DNA from: Xylanibacter muris | GTDB taxonomy: Bacteria > Bacteroidota > Bacteroidia > Bacteroidales > Bacteroidaceae | Assembly (NCBI RefSeq): GCF_013166605.1 | Contig: NZ_JABKKF010000001.1 | Coordinates: 1-64,000, forward strand | Reading direction: 5' to 3' | Length of the DNA stretch: 64,000 nt | Shown: piece after piece, positions 1 through 9,500 of the stretch | Layout: each line of letters opens with the position of its first letter | How positions within the stretch are numbered: the first letter of the stretch is position 1 | Made by a program: the position numbers and the translations under genes | Notes under the pieces: model-generated | Databases searched by the model: none | The model's input: the letters and a program-made list of their open reading frames with translations, nothing else | Told to the model about the DNA's origin: nothing

Positions 1-141
1 CTTGTATTCAGCCTTGACAGCCTCGTCAAGGTAAATACGAATAAGGGATGATTCCTCTTCCACACGTACAACTTCAAAATTCGAAAGTATTTCAGATGGC
101 AGAATTAATTGTGCCAATGCCAATAGCCCTTGAGTGTTCAT
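1..141 (-). CDS. Probable ISAon1-type transposase, N-terminal fragment (cut by window edge)
   Basis: An open frame runs from an ATG at 141 to the window edge, giving 47 residues that begin MNTQGLLALAQLILPSEIL and continue with an acidic strand-like stretch ending near DEAVKAEYK. This resembles from memory the short N-terminal-region protein or domain of ISAon1-family transposases, common in Bacteroidota. The rest of the gene lies outside the window, so it cannot be told whether the element is intact. A canonical -7 box (146-153) ends only four bases before the ATG, so the message would be nearly leaderless. The family call is recognition by motif and is moderate only. Confidence 0.5.
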   Translation of the reverse strand, partial: MNTQGLLALAQLILPSEILSNFEVVRVEEESSLIRIYLDEAVKAEYK

Positions 142-145
142 GATG

Positions 146-153
146 CAAAGGTA
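146..153 (-). promoter_or_regulatory. Bacteroidota -7 box (TACCTTTG) for the transposase fragment
   Basis: The minus strand reads TACCTTTG, an exact match to TAnnTTTG, followed by CATC and then the ATG at 141. Normal spacing puts the transcription start at or within a few bases of the start codon. Confidence 0.5.
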
Positions 154-215
154 GCACTTTTCGGATAAATAAAAGAAACTCCCCCCGGTTTGGCGGATGA
201 GCCGAAAGGAGGGCT

Positions 216-285
216 CAGTAGAAAATCAGTGGGGGAAAGCAAATAAGTTTGCCAAGCGAAAAAGGGGTCAGCCGATTTTCTACTG
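216..285. repeat. 12-bp inverted repeat with 46-bp spacer
   Basis: CAGTAGAAAATC (216-227) is perfectly repeated in inverted form at 274-285. It lies between the transposase fragment and the REP-like repeats. No function is evident. It could be the remnant of a mobile element end or a transcript hairpin. Confidence 0.45.
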
Positions 286-386
286 CCCCCATATTTTGGG
301 TCAGCCGACAATCGGCCGACACGCAAACCCGCAGGCTCTGAATCAATGGGCTCAACGGAAACGTCCGTTTGTTGCTTTCATCCTCC

Positions 387-524
387 ATGTAGGGACGTGC
401 CTTTGGCACGTGTCAGGCGGAAAAGCATCCTCCAATAAAATAAAGGTATGCATTATCCACATCGCAGACTCTTAATATTACCATACATCTTTCCTTTGAC
501 ACGTGCCAAAGGCACGTCCCTACA
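387..524. repeat. REP-like palindrome doublet 1
   Basis: Two inverted copies of one element. The forward copy starts GTAGGGACGTGCC at 389 and has the hairpin core GACGTGCC-TTT-GGCACGTGTC at 394-414, followed by AGGCGGAAAA. The reverse copy is at 498-524. Outer ends face outward, as in REPIN doublets. No gene is seen between them; short open frames here cross the palindromes and are not credible. Confidence 0.7.
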
Positions 525-615
525 TATAGGATGAAGCCCCTCCTAACATCCTCAAAGGGGAGGAAAAGGGATGAAATGTGGAAGTATCAGGTGGATATCC
601 AAGAAACTACCACAT

Positions 616-720
616 GTAGGGACATCGCTTTGCGATGTGTACAATGTAATTGTATGCTAAAAACGGGATTGTTCATTAAGGGATTGTTCCGTTTGACACG
701 TGCCAAAGGCACGTCCCTAC
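616..720. repeat. REP-like palindrome doublet 2, one copy with a changed stem
   Basis: The forward copy (616-642) keeps the GTAGGGAC start and TTT loop but has the stem ACATCGC/GCGATGT instead of ACGTGCC/GGCACGT. The reverse copy (695-720) has the usual stem. The changed stem remains fully paired. Confidence 0.7.
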
Positions 721-853
721 TTGAGGATGAAGTCACTCCGGCTTTCTCTCCCCTTTCGGGCAACCAAAAAGGCTTTTACCATATACTAATGTAATAAAAA
801 TTCGCAACCTTTCTTTACTTCTCTCTCACTCTTTTTATAACATTCATAAAACA

Positions 854-1030
854 CTGATATACAACACGTTAGGAATAATAAAAATCACATTGAAAATGAA
901 TGGCCTATTCATTAAACGAGAACAGGCTATTCACGGTCGATGAACATGCCATTCACTGAGCATGAACATGCTATTCATCGCAAGAGAATTTTACATGTAT
1001 CCTTATATGTAAAGACATTTCAAAAACACA
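854..1030. repeat. ~180-bp repeated element, copy 1, with four 22-bp-period palindromic units
   Basis: Four units of the form TGAA-N7-TTCA start at 897, 919, 941 and 963, an exact 22-bp period (15-bp unit plus 7-bp spacer); the second begins AGAA. The array is flanked on the left by CTGATAT...GTTAG...GAAAATGAA and on the right by AAGAGAATTTTACAT. Both flanks and the array recur in opposite orientation at 42227-42406. The unit cores vary while the outer TGAA/TTCA and the flanks are kept. Confidence 0.75.
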
Positions 1031-1184
1031 CGCTTAACTTTTTGTCGTCAAGACACAAAACAAACACAATCCCATGACACACCGCATAGGAGGATTTCAA
1101 ATCACGCCCGTATCCGAAATCACTCCCTCATAAACTATATTTCTAAAAAAAACGATATTTTTTCGTTTTTATAAATATATTATA

Positions 1185-1192
1185 TATATTTG
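1185..1192 (+). promoter_or_regulatory. -7 box (TATATTTG) for the M6 metalloprotease
   Basis: TATATTTG matches TAnnTTTG and lies 37 bases before the ATG at 1230, inside a very AT-rich stretch. A short self-complementary AAAACGA/TCGTTTT stretch sits just upstream, around 1145-1171. Confidence 0.55.
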
Positions 1193-1229
1193 CATATAAT
1201 TATAATCCTTACGTATTTTAAAGAATAAT

Positions 1230-3443
1230 ATGCCAGCAATGATTAAAAATAGGATAAGGTCTATACTTACCTGCGGACTGATGATGTTTTCCTGCATCTC
1301 GGCACAAGCTGTCATTGGCTACTCCGAACCAAGAACGGTAGTACAACCGGACGGAACGGAAGTAACGCTGCAGCTCTTCGGCGATGAGTTTTATAACTAT
1401 ACTATGACTGCCGACGGCTATACGGTCGTGTTCAACGATATTACCCGGGCATGGGAATATGCCACACTATCGTCCGACGGAAGGATCGTATCCACCGGTC
1501 TCAGTGCCGCCGACGGCAAAAAAGCCCCAATGTCCGCAAAGGGCCTGCGCCCGAAACTAACGCAAGCACAAAGACAAAACATACGGGAACACGGCATATA
1601 CAAACTGAAAACAGGTCAATATGACTATAGTAAGTTTCGCGGCCTTGTGATTCTCGTGGAATACAACGACGCTCCGTTCTCACGCGATGACATCCACAAC
1701 ATATTCGATGAAATGGTTAACAAGCCGGAATACACCGGCTACATGACCGACAACCTCATACCAAGCAAGGTGGAATATACCGGCTCTGTGCGTGACTACT
1801 ATTATGAAAACTCAAACGGTATGTTCAATCCTCAGTTTGACGTGGTCGGACCGGTAAGGATTGACTATTCGCAGCATTATGCCCGCAAGACATCCGGCGC
1901 ACAGACCCTTGTGACCGCCGCACTTCGCGCCGCCGACCAAATGGTGGACTATAGCCTCTACGACACCGACGGCAACCGCGAGGTAGACATGGTGTATTTC
2001 ATCTTTTCAGGCGGAGGTTCAAACTTTTCCGGCAACGACGAGACACTTATATGGCCCCACGCATCGACAGTCATGAATCTTAGTCTCGACGGTGTGTCGT
2101 TCGGACGCTACGCATGTTCAACCGAGCTTTACGGTGACCCGTCCAACAAGATCCTTGACGGCATCGGCACAATATGCCATGAATTCAGCCATGTGCTCGG
2201 TCTGCCCGACCTATACGACGTTGATTATGAGACAGGAGGCCAGTCTGTGCACCCCGCCAAATGGTCGGTGATGGCAAGCGGCTCTTATCTGAACAAAAGC
2301 CGCACACCATGCGGATACTCCCTGTTTGAACGCTACGCGCTCGGATTTGCCTCACCGAAACCAATAACCAAGGCCGGTGAGTACAGCATCACGCCACTCA
2401 ACGAAGGCATGACACCCGACGGATGCCGTATCAACTCATCAGTGGAAAACGAATACTTCCTTCTCGAAAGCCGCATAAAGACGCGGTGGGACGAGTATCT
2501 TCCAGGAGAAGGGCTGCTGGTTCACCGCGTGGACTCCACAAATGCAGCCGTATGGGAAAACAACAAGATTAATGCGACACCGCAACACACATACTATACC
2601 CTTCTACGGGCCACTCCCAAGACCGTCCCCACCACAACAGGCATGACAGTGACAGACAGTGACGGAGACCCTTTCCCGGGAAGCGGCAATGTGACGGAAC
2701 TCAACAACACGACAAACCCATCGCTGCGCTCATGGACAATGTTGTCCACACCTCTTATCCTTGACAACATCACACAAGCCGATGACGGTAGAGTATATTT
2801 CAGCATAAAGGCCGACAACGTGCCTACACTCATGGAAGACTTTGCGGCAATGCTGCCGACCACAGGCAATGCACAAGACATACAGGGACGTTTCACGACA
2901 TGGAATCTCACCAAAGGTGCAAAGATAGAACTTGCGGAAGAAACAGAAGAGACAATGCTGACAACCATAAAAGGCTCTGAGGTGGAATGCGCCGCCATAG
3001 ACGCAACAGTGGAAAACGTGGCCATACGGGTGAACAACGCCACAACATCGAATGCGATTTTCCGCCTTTATTACTCAACAGGCAAGGGCTCGGCATGGAT
3101 TCCGGTAAACACCGTCGAAGGCACGGCCAACCCTTCGGTACGTCATGGTGAGACAACAACCATACATTATAATACAGGGTTGCTTGAGAAACCGTCTTTC
3201 CGACTGGTGCAATTCACCGGAAGCGCTTCGGCACGCTGCATCGTGGAACGTATGGAAATAGGACTCAAGCCCGGAACAGAATCGGGAATCGACAACACCA
3301 CCGTAACAGTACATGCAACAGACGATGGGCCGAAATGGTTCAGCATTGACGGACGCCGGATCAACAGCCCCGTCACCCCGGGAACCTACATCCAAGTGAA
3401 CGGAGGCAAGGCAAGAAAAATACAAATATCAAATAACAAATAA
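1230..3443 (+). CDS. Secreted M6-family zinc metalloprotease
   Basis: A 737-residue protein. The N-terminus has a signal peptide (basic NRIR, then a hydrophobic run ending ...SAQA); initiation may be at the second Met (codon 4, 1239). The catalytic motif HEFSHVLGLPD (HExxHxxGxxD) places zinc ligands at His317, His321 and Asp327 with catalytic Glu318, followed by a Met-turn-like SVMASG. This is the immune-inhibitor-A-like M6 arrangement. The C-terminal ~60 residues form a small module with WFSIDGRR and PGTYIQVNGGK, like the Bacteroidales C-terminal sorting modules, so export to the cell surface or medium is inferred. Substrate is unknown. The gene is followed by a hairpin and the large GLUG protein gene on the same strand. 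Confidence 0.88.
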   Translation: MPAMIKNRIRSILTCGLMMFSCISAQAVIGYSEPRTVVQPDGTEVTLQLFGDEFYNYTMTADGYTVVFNDITRAWEYATLSSDGRIVSTGLSAADGKKAPMSAKGLRPKLTQAQRQNIREHGIYKLKTGQYDYSKFRGLVILVEYNDAPFSRDDIHNIFDEMVNKPEYTGYMTDNLIPSKVEYTGSVRDYYYENSNGMFNPQFDVVGPVRIDYSQHYARKTSGAQTLVTAALRAADQMVDYSLYDTDGNREVDMVYFIFSGGGSNFSGNDETLIWPHASTVMNLSLDGVSFGRYACSTELYGDPSNKILDGIGTICHEFSHVLGLPDLYDVDYETGGQSVHPAKWSVMASGSYLNKSRTPCGYSLFERYALGFASPKPITKAGEYSITPLNEGMTPDGCRINSSVENEYFLLESRIKTRWDEYLPGEGLLVHRVDSTNAAVWENNKINATPQHTYYTLLRATPKTVPTTTGMTVTDSDGDPFPGSGNVTELNNTTNPSLRSWTMLSTPLILDNITQADDGRVYFSIKADNVPTLMEDFAAMLPTTGNAQDIQGRFTTWNLTKGAKIELAEETEETMLTTIKGSEVECAAIDATVENVAIRVNNATTSNAIFRLYYSTGKGSAWIPVNTVEGTANPSVRHGETTTIHYNTGLLEKPSFRLVQFTGSASARCIVERMEIGLKPGTESGIDNTTVTVHATDDGPKWFSIDGRRINSPVTPGTYIQVNGGKARKIQISNNK

Positions 3444-3454
3444 ACTCAGAATAT

Positions 3455-3518
3455 ACCAGGAACAAGAATTGCTGTCCGAAAAACTGAGGACACGGACGCA
3501 ATGCTTTCCTGGTTTTTA
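3455..3518 (+). terminator. Long two-part hairpin with T-run between the M6 and GLUG genes
   Basis: ACCAGGAA (3455-3462) pairs with TTCCTGGT (3506-3513). Inside it ATTGC-T-GTCCG (3468-3478) pairs with CGGACGCAAT (3493-3502), leaving a single bulged T. TTTTT follows. It looks like an intrinsic terminator, or an attenuator allowing partial read-through into the GLUG gene. Confidence 0.6.
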
Positions 3519-3550
3519 TAATAACCAACGTTCCTCAGCCAATAACAATT

Positions 3551-6500
3551 ATGAGAAGAATCACAACTTCTTGGCTTTTGGTATTAGGCATGCTCGCAAC
3601 AAACCTGACCGCCTGGGCACAGACAGAAAGACTGTCGGCCGTGGCCGAACTTGACGGCACAGCCGCCAAGGCAGCAACTGCGACAACGGGTTCTAATTCT
3701 TTCAAGCTGGAACAGCCTCAAGGCAAGTTCTTGCTGAAAGTGCCGGAACAAAACCTTCTTAATGCCGAAAAGAAAACATCACCGATACTCAAAGGCAGAT
3801 CGGTGAAGGCAGCCGAACCGCAAACAGCCGACATCAGCGGATACTACGTCGGCACGTATCTGACACTCGCAAGCGGAAGTTTCGACGGAGGCTCTACGAT
3901 GCAGGTTGTACCTGACACGGAGGGAGACTCGCTGACTATCAAGAACTTCTGGAACGGATGCAATGTACGCGCCCATTACGACAAGACTACGTCAACGGTC
4001 ACCATTCCACGTCAGTATATGCTGACCGACGAATCGTTAGGGCAACTCGACATTGCCGCAACACAACCAACCGGAGCACCGGACTACAATACCCAGATTA
4101 CCGGTACCGTGAAATCAGGAGGCATTATCGACTTCACACAGGCATGGTGGGGCATCTATGTTCAAAAGGCAGGAGCCAACAAAGACAAGTTCGTTGCCGC
4201 CTACTACAACCTGGCAATGGGCAAACCTAACGGAACGATGATGTACAAGACAGCGTCAGGGCAACAGGCCGGCTACTACGTCATCATCAACCAGACATCA
4301 CCCAATATGCTGACGGTGACAAACATCTTCAACCGCGGTCTGGACATTGAAGTCAAGCTCAACCGCAACCGCACGGCAGAAATAAACAACCAGGTTGCAT
4401 TCATCAACGCTTCAGGCTCATGGACAATGATCAAGTGCATCGAGTTTAACGAACAGGGCAACCTTACAAATTATTCACCTGTAATCACCATAGAAGAGGC
4501 TGCGGCATCAAACAACAACACCCTCTCATGGACAGACTGGTCAATATTATGTGCAGAGGCAAAATCATTCGCAGGAAGACTGACCGATGCCAGGCTCACG
4601 GCTGACACTCCATGGTCTTATCCTGAATTGAGCATAAACGACTTTGAAGGTGAAGGAACCGTTGAGAATCCATATCTTATTTCATCTCTCGACCATCTTA
4701 TTCTTCTTGCCGACAAGGTGAACAACGACGACAACTATGTCGGTGTTTCCGGCAAACAGACATACACCCGCACATACTTGGGCAAGCACTTCGCCCTTAC
4801 CAATGACATCGACATGCAGAACTACTCCTTCGAGGCCATCGGAAAAAACTGGAACCAGCGTTTTGCAGGCTCATTGGACGGACGCGGTCACACGATCAGA
4901 GGTCTTAACGTAAACGGCGGCGGTGACTCATACGCCGGTCTGTTCGGCATTTGCGACACAACAACCGTCATAAAGAACCTCACAATGGAATCTCCTGTCG
5001 TATCAAGCACCTACTTCAGCGCAGGTGCTGTGGCGGCATGGTGCATCGGCTCCATTGAAAACATAACTGTAAACAATCCTAACGTCTCCGGGGCACGCTC
5101 GGGCAACGGTGCCGTTGCGGGTATCGTATCCGGCAAGATGGAAAACTGCCACGTCACCGGTGGCATCGTGATGGGAACAGGCTTCCTGGGCGGTGTCGTG
5201 GGTGAAGTTCACGGAGGCATCCACAACTGCTCGGCCGTAGGAACAAAGGTCTGCATCACAGGCGACAGCAGCCCTTCCGGAGGAGTTGCCGGAAACATTC
5301 TCGATGCAGACGGCTCCGACCTCTATTTCAGCGGTCTGATGACTTATGCAAACCTGGCGAACGACAACGGCCAGATCATCGGAGGTGTTGTAGGTACGCT
5401 TCAGAACGTAGCCTTGAGAAACTCATTCTCATCGGGCGTTGTGCGCGGCTACAGCTCACAATCGCAAATCGGAGGCGTTGTAGGTATACTTTCAAGCGGT
5501 ACGGTTGAAAACTGCTACTCTTCAGGTATGCTCCACTGCTATACAAGAATGGGCGGCGGCATCGTAGGACAGATACAGCTCGGTTCATCAAAACTCACAC
5601 CGAAAGTTATCAACTGCTACACATCCGCAACTGTCGAAGTGGAGACATACCAGTACGACCGCAACAACTGCTGCGAGGTCATCGGCAAGATATTGGACGG
5701 AACAGATCCTGAATTGACAAACATCTACTACGACAAGCAAGTGACAGACTTCGGTTCAATCCGTTTCGGTACCACAACAGCCGAACTGACATCGCCAAAC
5801 GGCCCGAAAGGCTTCTCTTCAGATGTATGGACATTCACAGAAGGCGCATATCCGCGCATAAAGACACTTGCAGAGACAGAGGCTGCCAAATACAGTGCCT
5901 CAGCCGTAGTGATGAGCGCAGGAGACAGCTTCAAGAAAATCTCCAACAATACACCGCTCACAGCTTTGGGCAACACTGTTTTCTGCATCTCAAAAGGACA
6001 GAATCTCTACACCGAGGGCCACTATTCAAAGATTGCCGGCAACAATACCCTTGAAATAGGAACGGAATTCGGTACAGACACTCTCTACGTCATCAACGGT
6101 GATGTGCAGACATATCATTTCGTAAACATCGCTCCTATCCCATTCGAGGGAGCCGGCACAGCCGAGTCTCCTCTGCTCATAAAGACAAAGGACGACCTCA
6201 TCAAGCTCTCGGAAGCCACAACGGCAAAACGCCAGACTTTTGACGGAATGTATTTCGCCATGACAAATGACATCGACCTCGAACTTGACCCCGCATTCGA
6301 CGGAATATGTGCTGACGGCTCGGCCGGCGCGGCATCAATCAAGTTCCAGGGAATATTCGACGGTCAGGGACACACCATCGAAAACGTATTGATACCCAAC
6401 CGTGTTGTATGGACAAAAGAACCCACTGAAACATCGGCAGGCACTCTTAACACATCGGCATGCCGCACCATGGGAGGTCTTTTCGGCCGCCTCGGTGAAA

Positions 6501-9500
6501 GCGGTGTCGTTCGTAACCTCAGCATCGGAGCCGGTTCTAAATTTGAAATGTACGGTACTTGCGCGGCGTTCGTGGCGTCACTCGACGGCACAGTGGAGAA
6601 CTGCCGCAACTATGCCGATGTCACCGGCTACTCATGCTGGGTAGGAGGTATAGCAGGCATGGTGAACAAGGGAGGAAGAATTATCAACTGCTACAACGCA
6701 GGAAACATCCGCACCGGATATGCTAATGTAGGAGGTATAGCAGGTTCTACAAACGGAATGATAGAGAACTGTGTGAATACCGGTGACATCTCTGCTTCCG
6801 ACATCTGCACAAATTATCTGAAACAGCTTCAGCGTGCAGGAGGTATTGCAGGCGGCAGTAACGCGTCTTCCATCAAGAACTGTGTGAACTACGGAACCGT
6901 CTACGCACAGAATAACAACGCAGGCGGTATATGCGCCTCTATGGAAGGCACATCTACGGCAGGATCGGCCAATGACAACATCGTCAGCTGTCTCAACCTC
7001 GGAAACGTATACTGCGGCAATAAAGCCACAACAGGAGCCATCCTCGGTCTGAAAGGTACGAAAAACGTTGAGAACGTTTACTTCGACGCACAGACAACAG
7101 GCATCAAGGCCGGTGCTAACTCCGATATAGAGAATATGAACGGCATTGAGACAGAAATCCTTATCTCCGGCCAGGCCCTCGAAGGTCTGACAACCGAAAT
7201 ATGGGATTATCAGGCCGGCATGTATCCCGCCCTGAAGGCATACGCGGAGGAGACAAAGGTTGCAGCGGCACGTAAGGTCATAGCCAAGGCCGCTACAGGC
7301 GATATCTTCACAGAACTCTCAAGCGATGTCGAGCTTGGTGATGGAGCCACATGGACGCTCGCCGACGGCAAGACATTCAAGATTGAGAACGGCAAGCTCA
7401 TCGTTCCCAAGAACGTTAGTGCAATCGTTGCAGACACTCTCGTGGCTGTAAACGGAGCTGACGTGCGCCGTCCGATGTTCATACAGGCTCTTCCGGCCAT
7501 GCCTCTCACAGGCGAAGGTACAGCAGAAAACCCGTATCTTATCAATAATGTGGACGAGTGGAACGCTCTCGCGGCATATATGGACAACACCGGCAAGAAC
7601 CTGAGCGCCAAGACTGTCAGGATTACAGCCGACCTCGACTTCACGGGCAAGACTCCTTCCCGCATAGGAGCCGACGGAATAACAGTAATGGCCGGTACCG
7701 TTGACGGTGACAACCACACGATAAAGGGCTTTGAAATCAATTCAATAGCCAATACAAGCTGCGGCCTTTTCGGAACCATCGATGCAGGTGCAACAGTCAA
7801 GAACCTCATATTCGAAGGCACAGTAAACGGAACACATACATTTGCCAACCCTGTTGCAGACAAGCTTTACGGAACACTTGAAAACATTGTATCAAACGTT
7901 GCCGTGACGACAAACAAGGCTAATGTATCCGGAGTTGTCGGCAATGCCTACACAGGAGCAGTGCTCAACGGTGTCGTATTCAGCGGCTCGATAAAGAGCG
8001 GCATGGCATCCATAGGCGGTCTTGTAGCCACCGGTGCCGCAGGAGTGACATACAGCAGCTGCGAGTTTAACGGAAAGATCGAGCAGACCGGATCATACAC
8101 CAAGGCGACAGCTGTCACCATCGGAGGATTTGTTTCAAGCTCCGGTGCGGCAACGTTCGAGAATTGTAAGAGCAACGGTGAGATTACCGTAGCCACACCT
8201 GAATGGGCACACACCGTGGCCGGATTCCTCGGCAATGCGGTAGGCGCCAAGGGCAACGGTCTTTACACCTTCACATCATGCTCCAACGCCACTTCTATCA
8301 GTGCGGCAGGAAAGGTTGCCGGATTCATTGCCGGTGGACCCACCTCAAGCTCTGCAGCCGCCAACGCACAGTATGTGATGACGGACTGCCACAACACAGG
8401 TGACATATCTGCCGTTTCCACAAAATCACTCAGCACAGGATATCCTACAGCGGGTCTCGTGACATTCTACACACCGGGCTCATCGTTCACACGATGCTAC
8501 AACACCGGTACAATTATCTCCAACTTCAACGTCTATGCCGGAGGTATAGCAGGACAGACACAGGGTACACCAGGCTCGTCCACAACTCCCGACGAGGCTT
8601 CGTTCACCGACTGCTACAACGAAGGATCCATCATTGCCGACGGTAACCAGGGCGGAGGTATCACAGGTGCCGCATCAGGAAAGGTTATCTTCAAGAACTG
8701 CTACAATACGGCCGACATCGAAGGCAACCGTATGGTCGCAGGTATCACCTCACAGTTTGCAGGCAACGGCCCGCAGATGATCAACTGCTACAACACAGGT
8801 AACATCACCGGCAAGACCGACCGCGTAGGAGGCCTTATCGCATGGGGTTCACCTGTCGACGGTCTCGTAGAGGGATGCTGGAACACCGGTAACGTATCAT
8901 CGCTCAGCGAAGTACAGTCTACGGTAACGAAAGACAATCCTTCTTATGAGATTGGCGGTCTGGCAGCTAACTCAGGTGCAACATTCAGGAACTGTTACAA
9001 CGCAGGCAACGTGAAAGGACTTGCACGCGCAGCCGGTCTCGTGGCCACACCTGAAAAGAACAAGACACAGTTCATCAATTGCTACAATGCAGGCAGGATT
9101 GACGCTCCGGCAGACTCCTGCGGATCTATCGTAGGCGTATCCATCACCAACGGCAAACAGTGGACTGCCGACAACAAGATGGATAACACCTGGTATCTCG
9201 ACATCAACAGCAGTGACAACGACGAGGCTTTCGACGCAAAGAAAATCTCTGCCAAGGAACTTGCAGCCCTCGACCTCGGTGAAGGTTTCACCTCACCAGA
9301 CGACTATACCTATCCCGTAGTGAAGACTGCCGCCGATAATGAGGTTGCATTGTTCCACGCTGCCGAACTAATCCTCGCAGACGACAATACCTTCACTAAG
9401 GTGACCAAGGATTTCAACGTGGGAGGAACCCCTGTAGTGAAATGGTCAAGCGACTGCGCAAGCCTCGTGTTCAACGGCAACTCGGCACAGTTTGAGAAGT

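Noticed and set aside
394..414. Sigma-54 promoter (TGGCACG within the REP-like hairpin)
   Set aside because: The -24-like string is part of the palindrome and no TTGC follows at the -12 position.
197..794. Two short plus-strand frames in the repeat-rich left region
   Set aside because: They run through REP-like palindromes and have no homology-like features or promoter.
897..978. CRISPR array
   Set aside because: Units are 15 bp and degenerate, spacers are 7 bp, there are only four units and no cas genes; CRISPR repeats are longer, identical and separated by ~30-bp unique spacers.
7210..7863. 217-codon minus-strand frame inside the GLUG gene
   Set aside because: Shadow of a repetitive coding sequence; no independent signal.
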